In this document: one piece after another, positions 38,686-51,500 of the stretch
Position numbering within the stretch: position 1 is the first letter of the stretch
Layout: each line of letters starts with the position of its first letter
NCBI GenBank assembly: GCA_947462335.1
Contig: OX381721.1
Location: 9,362,001-9,426,000 of the forward strand
Direction of reading: 5' to 3'
Length of the DNA stretch: 64,000 nt
From: Harmothoe impar
Lineage: Eukaryota; Annelida; Polychaeta; Phyllodocida; Polynoidae
Notes under the pieces: generated by a model
The model's database searches: none
What the model saw: only the letters and a program-made list of their open reading frames with translations
Told to the model about the DNA's origin: nothing
Made by a program: the position numbers and the translations under genes

Positions 38686-39784
38686 GATACCCTTTTAGTG
38701 TGCGAACCATGATTAAAAGAAAAACTACTGTTTGTACATTCATTGTATCGTGGAAAAACATGGGTCTCTTTAAAATCAAATACTTATTAGTAAATATTTT
38801 CATTTGTGACTGTAAGCATCGTACCTTTTTTAACACTCATTTGAGTGATTATCTTTTTTACAGCTAGACATTACCAGACTATCATCAGTTGAGACCCCAT
38901 ATTTGATATGCAGTAATAAACCCGTCTATTTTTTTCTTCTTTTTACTCAAAGGTGGTACATTCTCATTGTTCCCACCCTCTCCCTCCCCTTGCTGTAATA
39001 GATTTGGCCCCGCGGACTGACCACGCGCGTTAGTAAAGACATCCCAGTAAAGTAAAGCAGAGTTGCTAGATGGAATACCATTATAAAATATGAGTTATCT
39101 ATTGTTGGGCACCTATACTGTTAATGCCGTGTAAATACAAATCAAATGTCAGATATAAAGAGATGCGTTACCATTTCTTGCTATACCTGCAAAGATATAC
39201 TGAATAAAGATGTAATGTGAAAAACACCTGACGTTGGCCTTTTCTCTGCCTAATAATGGAATGAGTTGACACGTTCTTCATTGTTGTATAAGCTGGGAAG
39301 ACATAACATGTCGAAGGATTTCGATTTTCTTTGCAAACAACTGATATAGTTTATTACAGAACTGAAAATGCAAAAAATGACACATAGTAAATATGAAATG
39401 ATCTTTAATAAAATTTGACCAGGCAAGGGAAAGGGCCTATCTGAGAGGGAGTAAGTAATCAAAGTTGATGTCATAATCTTTAAAGGAGACATCAGGAGAT
39501 AAATGATTCCTCCAGGAATATCTTATCAAAATGAGATCATATCACTAACTGAAAAAAGCTGATAGGCTTTAAATGCATTGTGTCCCATGATTTATGTGCA
39601 GAATAATAACGCTGGACACCAGGAATTATTTGGTTATAAATTAGCCACCACACAAACAGTGCAAGTCTACTGACTAATCCCCACCAGTGGTCACTGGACT
39701 GGACCTCACCTGTAAGGTCACATGACACACCTGGGGAGAGCCTGCATGCAGCAGAGCCCTGGGGCTTCATTCACTCACCGGCAG

Positions 39785-40106
39785 CCCACCTGGGAATACT
39801 CTTGTTCCCAAATCCTTCCGAAGGAAGGCTCTGGTAACTGCCAAATGTAGGGATTTTGCTGGGTCTGGGCAACCTCTGCTGGTAGCTTGGAACCAGCGAA
39901 CAGGAACAGGAAATGGAACCAGAAAGGCTGATGGTAAATCTACCTAAAACTACCATCATACATTCTGGTTCCATTTCCTGTTCCTGTTCGCTGGTTCAAG
40001 CCTATCAGCAGGGGTTGCCCAGACCCAGCAAATTCCCAAGTTCAAGGTCATTTGGCTGTCCCCAGAGCCTTCCTTCGGAAGGATTTGGGAACGAGAGTAA
40101 CCTGGG
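39785..40106. repeat. Large foldback element, ~140-bp arms
   Basis: The left arm starts cccacctgggaatactcttg and includes ccttccgaaggaaggctctg. The right arm ends with the complementary ccttcggaaggatttgggaa, then cctggg. The inner pair is aacaggaacaggaaatggaa/ttccatttcctgttcctgtt around a ~45-nt loop. The arms differ by several indels. The overlapping open frames on both strands encode the same peptide because of the palindrome. Confidence 0.85.
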
Positions 40107-41310
40107 AAGAGCTCCCACATGCACTGGCTATATGCGTACATATTGACTTTATAAGGACTTGCACTAGACATTTTTTTCTTTTTGTTTATTGCCTTCGTCT
40201 AGGCCTGAGATCTGATTATTTATCTCCTACCAACATGCAAGAAACAACCAGTCACCAAACCGTATCATATGCCTCCCTCGTTACTTGTGTATCAAGAATT
40301 TATAAATAGTGATAATTGTGAACAATCAGTTCTATTGATGACTTTGGTTCTACAGGGGATTTCTATGGTCTGCTTCAGTTTTGAGTTACTTATGGGGTTG
40401 TATTCTACATAAAAGGTGACCCAAGAATACTTTATCAAATACTTGGCACTCATGATTTGAAATTCTGGTGCCCCCTTATGACCAAGACCAGAACTAAAAA
40501 TCCTCCGTGGACGGGTCTTTGCCCTTACCTAGTCACATACTTATATGATTCGGATTAAGTGAAACCTAGCTGGGTAAAAGATTTTGTCATTATGTCACCC
40601 AATGGTCAGAACCAGAATGATATATGTATTATGTGATAGCTATTTCTTTATATTAAAGCCCATCAGACATGCATCACTATCTGCAATCACATGACCTATA
40701 CAAGATCACATGATCACACACTGACCATACATCATAAATATATTTATTTATACTTTATCTCATTGACCTGTATATTGAAACAGGAGCTTGACCTCCGTCC
40801 CCTGACCGTATTATGAAGAGGAGCGGAGAGTATCCACCTTATCTATATCTTATCTACACTATCTAGATGCTACAGCCTAGACCCTCCTTTGATAGAGATA
40901 ATTTAGATGGTAAAGGGACAAGTCATTGCTTGTTAGATGGTGGGGGCCTGGATTTTCTTCAACAGGAAGCATGTCTTAGACCTCCCATCTTGCAAATGCC
41001 ATTTAGACCACTTAAAACAAAGCGAATCGCCCTCCCCCGCTGCTCAAACGACATTAGTGCCTACATTCCGAACTACATTCTTTCCGGGGACACTTCCTTA
41101 TAAATTGTCATTATTTTGTTACTAATGTGACATCCACCTAGCCCCCTCCTATCTCACTATACACTTAATGATTCATCCCTAGACCCTGCTGTTCAGCCTA
41201 ACAGAGCCTACCTGAAAGGTGTTCCAACTCATCAGTCCCTACCACCCTGTACCACACTCGTCCCAAGGACTACTCCAGGCTTATACAGCTAGCACACCAG
41301 CTACCTCACC

Positions 41311-43510
41311 ATGGCTGACCTGCAGAAGGAGCTGGAGGAGGACATTAAGACGCTGAAGCAGCCCTGGGCGCCCTTCCTGGCCTCAGCCCTCCTGCACCTG
41401 GTCATCCTGACCGGACAGTTAAGCCGCTACCTGGACGGGGAGGTGGAGGGACTGCTCACCTGGCCCATCATCATCTGTGCTGCAGGAGGCATCTGGGACA
41501 ATATGAGGCTCTACCATGGTTCCAGGTACAGCTAGTTAGCATTGATTTAACCCTTTGAGGACGGAATGATGCCTTAATATCCATGTGCATTTGTCGTCCT
41601 TAGGTGGCGCGGTAAAACGGCAGGTGACAAATATAGTGGCATTGAAAAGCAGTATTAATTACTGTGCATGAAATCAGTTGTAGGAAACCTTATATTCATC
41701 TGTTCAGAGAATCATAGTTTTGGCCCCACTTTTTGTCAGAGGCGAGGGAAAGGAACAAAGTAGTTTGTAGATGTAGTTGTATTAAGTTGGCGTAATGCCC
41801 GTGGCCAAAAGTCAATGTCACAGGTCACTGAGATACTTGTTTGATTTCTCCAATTAAGGCAAGTCAGCTTCCATGGCAACTACTGCAAAATCAGTACACA
41901 ATTTTCCAGTTGGAGGTAATATGAAAGGGTTAAGCGTCGTTCATTAGAATGGACAGATTGCATTGATATGGATAAAAGGCTATAGCAGAAGCAAACTTTA
42001 CCATAGATCCGTTATTCTTAATGGAATTAAGAGGGCCTAAAAATAGGGAACATACCCTTTTTATGTAATGGCAGACGCAGGGAATATTGCGTTGAAAATA
42101 GATTATGATATCATGGATTAATGGAGGGTAGTCTGAGATCTAATTTTGCTAGACAAGGTAGAATATATTTTATGTTAGGAAATGAATATCCACTATTCAA
42201 CAAGTTACGATCGTTTAAGCGCTGTAGGTAACCCCTATTTACTATTGAGTTTTTAAAAAGGGCACTATCGTAGGTAATATTCCTAATACATGTTATCCTG
42301 GTAGTTTTACTTCTCGCAAAGTATTATTAAATGGGTTTCATTAAATGATGTCAACTGTTAATAATCGATTCTTGTTCCATTAATCAGTTAAGTAATCTGC
42401 TCATTCCAATGCAATATCCAACACTGATTACGACAGTCATTTGTGTGCAATATTATTGCTTGGCAGGTATCTATTGGATAATTTGAATATAGCGAAACAC
42501 GTAGGTTATACTGGATATAAAATAGAATTACCATGGAATGCAGTACCATCTCTACCTTTTATGAGAACAATTAATTGATTAAAACATTGTTCTAATTGAC
42601 AGATACGGAGAGGCAGGCCTCTGTGCCTCTGTCACCAACGTCCGCTATGTGTTCCGCATGGCTGCATTACCAATGCTCTTCATACCTCTCTCCTACGTCA
42701 TTGGTGAAATGACGTCACTGCCGTTGTCCGTCATTGGACGTGTGACGTCTGTGGCATTTGTCGTACACGGGTTTAATGAGTTTGTCATTCAAGTAGCTGG
42801 ACACTACGTCACCGTCAGTGAATATGGCGTCACAAGGCACACTGTAGACCCCAAAATGGTAAGTATGGTAGATACCAAATTTTGAAGAATTATCTTCTCT
42901 CTAAGCAGTGCTATTGATAAAGAGACATCCTTTTAAAGAATCATCCATGAAACTTCAGATATAACACAATAATTATGCTGATTATGGGAACATGAATTGG
43001 AGGTGATTGTGGGTAATTAATTTCAAGTTACAATTGTACTGTACTTGGGAGATTACTGAATGATAAGGTAAAACATCAGTAAATCCAACGTTCCATGGAA
43101 GCTATTTGCAGACATTTTTAGGCATCTTTTAATAATGTAGTTGACATTAAAATGTTGATATAGTAATTTTTGCTGATTGACTTTGAGTAACAACTGTATG
43201 AGCCTTGGTCCATCTAAATGCGATTTAAATGCACATACTTAATGCTGATTTTCTCATTTACTGGTTTTCCAAACAGCGTAACAGCAGCATCCGCCTGCCC
43301 GGTATCATCGTGGCAGTGGGCGGCTTGGTGGCCGGTTTTACTGCCCTGGTGTCCTACGACGTCTACTTCACCATCCTCCTCCAGGTCCTGTGTGTCCTGG
43401 GTAGGTTCGCCTCCCCCGTCTACCCTCCACACGCTATAGCACTCTCCAGGGGCTTCGAGGCACTCTTCCTCTACAGTCTGACCTCCCTCCAGGGTCTGGT
43501 GTACTTCTAG
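41311..43510 (+). CDS. Unrecognised 234-aa multi-pass membrane protein, three exons, complete
   Basis: Exons 41311-41525, 42603-42858 and 43277-43510 join in phase (AG|gt donor, then cag/ag acceptors) to give 234 codons and TAG. The start is chosen because ATG 41311 sits in a good context (tcaccATGG) and opens an acidic cytosolic-looking N terminus, MADLQKELEEDIKTLKQ. Hydrophobic segments are visible at about residues 21-37, 48-61, 91-107, 111-128, 166-184, 186-201 and 219-234, so six or seven spans. The protein ends almost immediately after the last one (LQGLVYF). Third-position GC is much higher than in the surrounding DNA. I do not recognise the family and give no function. It lies between PDE11 and SELENOO, all on the plus strand. 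The antisense frame 43214-43558 is a shadow. Confidence 0.82.
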
Positions 43511-45406
43511 GATGATGCATGATCCTTTAAGGATGTCATGCACTTTGACCCTTGTCATGGAGAGTTACTCATCGGGAAATAATTCGGGAGTGCTGTATTT
43601 GTAATTCATGCCGAATCTACACCCCTTAACCCTTTAATGGCGGCCAAAAATGGTTATAGATAGCTGTGGGGGGCGAGAGTTTTAGCAGGGGTTTTCTCTC
43701 GGGACGAGGCTTTGTTGGATCCCATTGAGTTATGATGACTATAGTCGATACTCGTCCTGCTATGGCATCATCTATTGTTGATGCTTGCCCTCAAAGGGTG
43801 AGTGGCATGATGCACCGACGCGCGGACCGGCGAGTTAGTTGTAAGTTAATTGGATCCGTCAATCAACCCCCCCCCCCACCTGCGATCATCTCCATCATTT
43901 ATAAAAGTGTATATAATATGTTATATCACTCTTATGCCCGGCCAAGGGCGGACCCAGGAATTTAAAGGGGTGGGGGACCAAACACCAAAGTACCAAACAG
44001 CGTCGCATTACGGCAGATCGAAATGGCATTAGAAAAATCTTTTAAAAATTCCAAAAGTCTGCCACTCGCCTGACTGTACATGTAAATACCAGAGAACAAT
44101 GCCCTAATTGCCATGCCACCCAGTGGTAATGTTAAGTGTATGATAAATTCCATGGGGGCCCTTATGTTTATTGCTCAAGGGCTTTGTCTGCAATTTTGGG
44201 ATTTGGGGCAATGAAAACAGCAAAAGTACATACAATGAATTGGAGACATGCATTAAATAATTTCTACAACAAAGTGATCATATATTTCCATAATATAGAT
44301 AACTGCAAAATGTATATTGTTTGTTAAACACATAAGCCATCTTTAATGGCTGCAGTCTGAAAATATTACAATACCATGACGGAGTATAGTGACGATGACT
44401 GTTATCTTAATGCTCTGTTTGAGTCCCGAGAGCAAATCTTCACTGGATAGCAATGTCTTATTCACTTTCAGTAATTTAAGTTCCAATAAAAACATGTAGT
44501 ATGGTCTTCTCAGATGTTTTTTTAAAGCTAAGTGCCTAATTTTACATTAAATGTTGTACTATTAAAGTAACAACGGTTCAAAAGTAGAGTCTAATGTCCG
44601 TCCAAGAGATCAAAGTCCAGCATATATATGTACATAATTATCATCAGTATAATTCCTCGGCTTCTTCATCATGGGAAATACCATTCGGTTGGCATTAATG
44701 TAGGTATTGTCTAGCACCATCAATGTATGAAGGACTGGCAACAGGAGAGACAGGCATCTAATGCCTGCATGTTTCTTGGTTGAATAAAAATGTAATGAAA
44801 GGATAAAAACAGTCACTCCCGTTTTTCTTATTTATATAATATACCGATCACTTTCTAGGTCAGTAGACCACACTGCTCCAAAACATGAATGGGCACGTCT
44901 TGAAGCGACATGTATATATTTGGGTTACCTTTATTTACATGGTTGTAGCCATGTTAAAATCGATACAAAGAACATTAATGAGAGGTCAGTGTATACTGAA
45001 CTGTTTTTGATATTCTGGTTGCCCAACAGCAGATATTCACATCCCTCTGTCACTGCTGTGACTATTTTATCTAAATATCAGACAACCCTGTGAGAGATAA
45101 CCTGTGGATTTTATCAGAATAGTGTGATAAGCCGACATCACATAGGACTAACACTTTAGCAGTAACCTATCGTGTGCATATAGACCAGTGTGTCTGATGG
45201 TTGATACCAATGCTGTGGACTACCATGAATGGGAGAAGATAGAGGAGAACGTATAATTCTAGATTGTCCCAGTGACATTGGCATGTATAGAGCTATTGAC
45301 ATCAACTGCAGAACGTGACACCTATATATAGCAGAGTGTGACTTTACAACCATAAATACATGTCCTTGCCACACCAGGGGCCATACTGACCTGACGATTG
45401 TGAGGA
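43511..45406. other. Intergenic region between the membrane-protein gene and SELENOO
   Basis: No exon could be supported. A TTAACCCTTT-family left end lies near 43626 with a degenerate inverted end near 43790, and a C run near 43867. The SELENOO promoter should be in the right half, but I see no recognisable core element. Confidence 0.55.
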
Positions 45407-45559
45407 ATGATCAAGGGAAGTGCGCTTTACTTATTCAGAAACAGTCTGAGGACTATGTCATCTTCCACTCTGCCTTGCAAGATGGAGAAACTCAACTTCG
45501 TCAACACCTATATGAACCAGCTACCTATTGACCACGACACCTCAAATACTCCCAGACAG
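45407..45559 (+). CDS. SELENOO: SELENOO first coding exon (start, probable mitochondrial presequence)
   Basis: ATG 45407 opens 51 codons ending in PRQ with donor gtaggg at 45560. The next exon (57902, phase 0) begins [13 protein letters not shown], so the join PRQ|VTGASY matches the family pattern in which a small residue pair precedes G-A-x-x-x-x-x-x-P-T-P. Residues 27-41 ([15 protein letters not shown]) fit the 'L-x-F-x-N ... LP' start of the SelO core. The first 26 residues ([20 protein letters not shown] onward) are basic, hydroxylated and without acidic residues, as in a mitochondrial targeting peptide. The assignment rests on this fit across a 12.3-kb intron. A different first exon nearer 57,900 cannot be fully excluded, but I saw none. 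Confidence 0.75.
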
Positions 45560-48500
45560 GTAGGGCATATCACATGTAATGGTCCGTGTGACGTATGATA
45601 TCATACAAGATGGTGATCGAGGGTAAATTATCTGGAAAGGAAACTAATTCCCAAATCATCCTAAAAAAAGATGGTTTAAAGAAAATGTCGACCTACCTGG
45701 ACTATATATTTTGGGCATTTTACGTGAACACATCAACAACTAGATTCTAAAGGATTAGGATTGTCATTATGACATTAATGGTAGGGATAGGGAAACCCAC
45801 CAGGTGCCGCCACTGTGCGTATTGCTGGTTTGGCTACCTTCCCTCTTGGTAGAGGTAAAACGGAGGTTATGAGAATAACATTTGGGTACATGCCTTCTAT
45901 AAAATGCTAAAATAGCGGATTGTTTCATGTATTTAACGGGAATTTATTAACACAGATGTATGATGAATATTTATGCTATAAATCATCACAATGGATGATA
46001 CTTAAAACATAAAGCTTTCTCTGGTAGCAAAAGAAAATCTAATTTCTGTCTCAGTTGCAGACGTAACGGTAAAAATGGCGAGTTGCTAGATTATAAGGAA
46101 TCTTATGCTATGAATAATACTTAACTACTGGTATCATAACGTCAATTCGTCTATTATTGTCCTTCAATGAAGTCAGTTTTTAATGTTAGGATGTGTGTCC
46201 ACTCACAGAAATACAGGAAATCGTCCCACACGCAGGTCAATCTGTATAGACATCTTGTTTGACACCTTATCACCTAAAGAAGTGATTGTTATGTGCATAT
46301 CCATCAGCAATGATTTTTACATGGAGAAATCTGTCCTATCAGTCGACCATTGGCCCGGATCGAGAGCAACACTTTTTGAATAAGTGCTCCAAAAGGAACA
46401 CAGCAGTAGATACAGCTATACCAACCAGCAGTAGGATAAAGATGGACCTGATGTGGCTCAGATTAATGTTCTTTGATTCTGTATGTGTCCCCTGTTTTAT
46501 CTCATCACAACTGGACTTGTAGAAGTGCCTTTTCTGATATGTCATGGTTAATCCAGAGGACATTGCAATAATTAACCTGAAAAGAATGTTTTCAAAAAGT
46601 GAATAATGATGCTCATATTTCTGTGACGAGATATGATGATGGTTTCAATTCTGTAAAGTGTCGGGTACTGTTACTGCTTGACCACTTGGAGGTAATTAAT
46701 TAACCTCTCACCGCCAGCAGAGTATCAAAGCTACTGAGCTAAATGAAAAAGATATTACTGAAAATTGATGAAAATATTTTCTATTATTCAAAGCACCCCT
46801 TGTTTGGTATTATATTAAAGCAGTTAGTTCATGACATCATCTGTTACATACTGCATTTCATTTTTGCTATTACATTCAACGAGTAGCCATAGCAATACAT
46901 CGTTTCAATTTTTGATATTCATAATTATTCAGATTTTCGACAAAAATCCGGCAGTGAGACGGTTGGATGGACAAAATAGTATCAGATTCATATAGCATGA
47001 TTATGCTCTCTGGCTCAAACATACCCATTGTCAAATACCTCCTTGTAAGGTGATCCTTCCGGTAGAGCAATCCCAAACCCAGATGTGAAAAATGTCTCTG
47101 GTATCAGCGCCCAATCACATCGTGAGCTATAGTTACGTTTTAGATGGGAGGTCAAGGAGGTTTTGTCACCAATCAGAGCATACTTCTGACCTTGGCTGTC
47201 ATTGAACATCCTCTTGAGTCCTGCAGCATTTGATGATACAAATGAAGCCTCTTTTGTTTTCATCATCTTGGCCCACAGTGCAGCATAAATCCTTGATTTC
47301 GAATTCTGGTTAAAACAGATAGGAATATTCAAAGAGCATGCTTCAAAAGAATTAGCTGAAAAACATTATTCAGTGACACTTCTCCAAGCTCAGGACTGTA
47401 TTAAGGTCTGGAAACCTGTTTGATTATAAGATGTAAGAATTTAACTAGTCAGGACTTCCAGTTATCTCCATGGTTGACCCAAAGACACTGGTAATTATGT
47501 TATATGAGATTAAGCCCTATAGGTATTTCAATGGAGATAAGACGCTCACCTCAAGGAGTGACATGTGTACTACGTTACGCTCTACTAGGATGGTATACAC
47601 TGTGTCTTTAGCCAGTTCCTCCAGGGTGTTAAAGGGCAGGCGTTGTTCCACTGCAGCCAATGAGGCTGTCAGGTTAGTATTGAAGAGACCCAACACCAGT
47701 AAAGCCAACAGCCAGAATACACCGAGAATAAGTCTCACAGAGCCTGCTAGGGGAAGCCTCTCGCCAGCTATTGGAGAAACACAAATAGAAACAATCTATA
47801 TCTTAATTTTCCTTCTATCAATATAAATCCCATAACAACCCTCTAGGGGGATGATAACATGGCTATTAAACTCACTATTCTAACTTTATTCCACTAACTT
47901 TACCTAAAGAAAAAAAACCATTCTGGACATATGATATATGAGAAATAACACTTATTTAGCATTTTTTTCGAACGCAGATCACGTCTCCTATGAGTATTAT
48001 GTGGGGTCAGAGAGAGAGGGAGAGAGAGTGCATGCTTCAAGAAATATATAGTTTTAATATTTTGAGGACCATTCCCAGACTAAGTAACGAAGTTTACAAT
48101 AGAACTACCTTGTTTCGCATATATGCAAACCATGAGCCATACACTGCCCCCCAGACTAGGTACTGCGTGCTTTAGATGATCCATGCTTCCTCCATTGTTC
48201 TGATATGTGATATATCTTGCTAACTGCTCAAAGCCATTGATTATTACAGCACAGACGACCAAACTGCTGGCTGCTGCTATCCACACATAAGACTGGAATA
48301 TAATAATATGGGTTCCCCATACTCCATGTAGTTTTTATTTAAGAAGACATCACTGCATACTGTAGTAGACATACTCATTATGGTTAAAGATGAATACTAC
48401 ATGTAGAATACTGACATTAATTCTCTAATATAATTATAGACAAATGCCAATGCCCATTGATACCGTCTCTGATGTATTTCACGAGTGATGGCTGGGGCAG

Positions 48501-51500
48501 AATCCCACAAAGCTGCAGGCTAAGTGGGATGCGCCCCATGGCATTTGTGTTTATGTTTTGGAAATACAAGATCTCCTATGCTTAAGCATTGAAAGGCCGT
48601 ATTCAATGCCCCCATTGAATACAATGTGGCCATATTCAATGAAAACGTTGTTTTTCCTTCATTAAATGGCTTCAAATAACATTTTAAAACAAATACCAAC
48701 GCCCATTGATACCGTCTCTGTTGAAATACATCAGAACGGTATAAATGTAGTTGGTATTTGTGTTTTCTTAGCCCATTGAATACGGCCATATTATATTCAA
48801 TGGGGGACATTAAATACGGCTCTTCCCATAGTTAAGCATAGTAAATGTTGTATTTCGAAAAGATAAAGATGATTATGTTGTGCAACCATTACCACGAACT
48901 CATCTTCCAACAGTCACATTTTTTGTACCCTATTCTAGCAAGAGTTGATTCACTGTTTAGTAGATTATAAAATGCCTTTACCTGTAGAGGGTTAAACAGG
49001 TATGACCAGAGTATCTCTGAGTGGACGATGTCAGCCCTAACAACAACAGCTGATGGTTCCTCAAAGAAGGGGATGGAGAAATCAACCACAGTCTCACGTA
49101 TCCCACTTATCGTTAATCCTGCCATCGCCATATCAACCTCCTGATATACCAATATAATCAATGATGCATTCTATTCATCTGATCATGGTTGTATCAGATA
49201 TCACTGATAGCATGTAAGGCACCAGGTAAGGCATTAGGTGGACTAGGACTAGGATGTGAAGAGTTTGGATGCAAAACGACATAAGCGCCATTCTAAAGAT
49301 AGGGACAAAAATCTGACAAAAATGAAGATTAGGGAAAGTGAAATATAGTCCTCAAACAATTTCTTCAAAATTTTCTATTTTTCATATCATTAGGACCTAC
49401 TCAGTATACATTCTGTTACCAAACTATAATAATTGACCCCAGGGTGTCTTTACAAAAAGCACTATGTGCTTCAATTCTGGGATGGAGATATGTCGTTTTG
49501 CATCCAAACTCTTCATGTGCACTGAAAAAGTAAACGTGTCTCCAGACTCGTCTAAGTGACTGTTATAAAATAGACGAGTCAAAAGTTGTCTAACCTATCA
49601 AGTTGCCATCCCACAAATAGAATCTGAAGCTGGCAAATGTTGGGTTTTGGGCTGGCACATGCCAAGTGGGTCTTCTATCTGCACCTAGAAGATCTGCCTC
49701 CTTGTCACTTAGACAAGTTTTTAACTTGTTTATCTTTTGACAGACACTTTGAAGAGTCTGGAGAAAAGTTTACTTTTTCAGTGTGGGCTCACACAGCCCT
49801 GACACAATATTTAACAATGTCCTTACACTAACATCCTTGATATAGCCATGCAGTGCGTTTGACTAAACCATGTTTGAATATTGAGCCCTACGGTCCATAG
49901 TCTCACCTTTCTTTCCATCATGCCAATCATTCCATTCCAACGACCATCAAGTTGCTTGGCTCCAAACTGTCCGTCAATACTGTTGATTAGTTTGTACCTT
50001 GAAATAGATATGATCTTAATTGAATTTGCAATAATATATTAAGCGATCATTGTAATAAATAGTTCATTGGTGAATAACCTGTTGTGTCAACTGAAAGAAA
50101 AGAGAAAGAATGAATAAATGCAGTGTACATCATAATTAGTTAGTGTAGTCATGAATAGAAAAAAAGGATCATGCATTACATTCAAGTGATTAGCTAGATC
50201 GTCACATTTATATGAAGGCTAATCCAAATGTCTAGCCTGTATAATAAGTACTACTGTCCTTAGCCATACAGTTTATATTGAAGCAGCTTTTATGACTGTG
50301 TCACTGGTACTGAAACACTGAAACATAGAGTGAATAGTTAACATGTATACTACATATTACTCTTAGACCATCTTTGTCAGAGCATACAAAGACTCAGTAA
50401 GTAAAATGATATTTGCAAACAGATCATGAAATTTATTATTGATAGGTAGACTTACGTGAAATTTAATTGGCGTGCTAGATTTTCCAATAAATCTATACAA
50501 AATCCATAATAAACTCCGCCCTTCATCTTGGTGAAAGGGGGGTACTGTAGAAAGGAAAGTAGAATTTAGCCTGGCAGTAAAGGTGGAGGTCATGCATACA
50601 TTCATGTCAACAAAGTTTGTCAGTGAAATTTGATAAATGCTGTTAGTAATGTGAAGGGGAGGTATGATTGGTAGGATAAGTATGATACGATCTGATAGTT
50701 ACTCAAACGAGGGATAACATGATTGATCTAAATTGACTTTGTGTTTCAGGAAATACTATTTATTTCATGTGGAGAAACGAAGTTACTATGCTTAAGTAAT
50801 TCACACCTCTCTCAAGAAACTGATGCTCATTCTCCATGGGGTGTTTCTCCATGATGACATCACTAAAATAGCTATGAAACCAATCTTTAACTGTTGTTTT
50901 GCAGTATAATTTATCAATAATAAGATGAAATAAACACAGAGATCCACTCTAATTAGTCTGAATTCCTGGTTTCTCCACTTGTGGTACCTTGGATCATATC
51001 ACACAAGTGCCTCGTGTGATATGATCCAAGGTACCACTCGTGGAGAAACCTGTCATGCAGACAGATTATCGTGTACCTCTCTCTATAACCTGCATCTTGG
51101 TTCTGATTTTGACTACCAAGAACTCTTACCACCTTCCAATAGGCCTAAGTCTTTACCTTCTAAAGGGAGACGGTTTGAAAGGATGGCTGAATTGATCATG
51201 AGTTATGATTCAAGTAAGTCACGCGAGTCAGCCGGGCTGCACTGACTGACAAATACAGGAGAAGCAGGGTCTTATATACCCCTTAGTGTGTGAAATGTGA
51301 CATGATGAAATGTGACATGGTCACATGTTATTGGCTTTCCCACATAGGGTAAAGTGCCCATTAGTCGGCCACCTGGGCCTGTTTTCTCCCTATGGGCTGT
51401 TCTGGGAGCTATTTCGTGATGTGCTAGGCAGAGTGGCCCATTCATAGATGGATATGGATGTTTTTCTGAATTGCTAAGCATTCCAGACAATGAGGTCCCA

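Larger units (their letters stand above)
35525..41310. other. Intergenic region between PDE11 and the membrane-protein gene
   Basis: I found no exon with motif or splice support. The contents are the TTAAAG element after the PDE stop, the TTGTAGGATAAGGGC palindrome cluster (38002-38685) and a large foldback (39785-40106). The PDE11 3' UTR and the promoter of the gene at 41311 must lie here, but I cannot place either precisely. Confidence 0.6.

Noticed and set aside
39771..40146. Paired open frames on both strands with the same peptide
   Set aside because: They result from the two arms of the foldback element and have no independent support.
43214..43558. 114-aa minus-strand frame
   Set aside because: It is antisense to the last exon of the membrane-protein gene, whose plus-strand frame has splice and coding support.
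46876..47076. Minus-strand frame as an extra receptor exon
   Set aside because: The donor gtatgt after 47025 and acceptor at 46577 join in phase and restore a continuous S2-TM4 sequence, so this stretch is intron.
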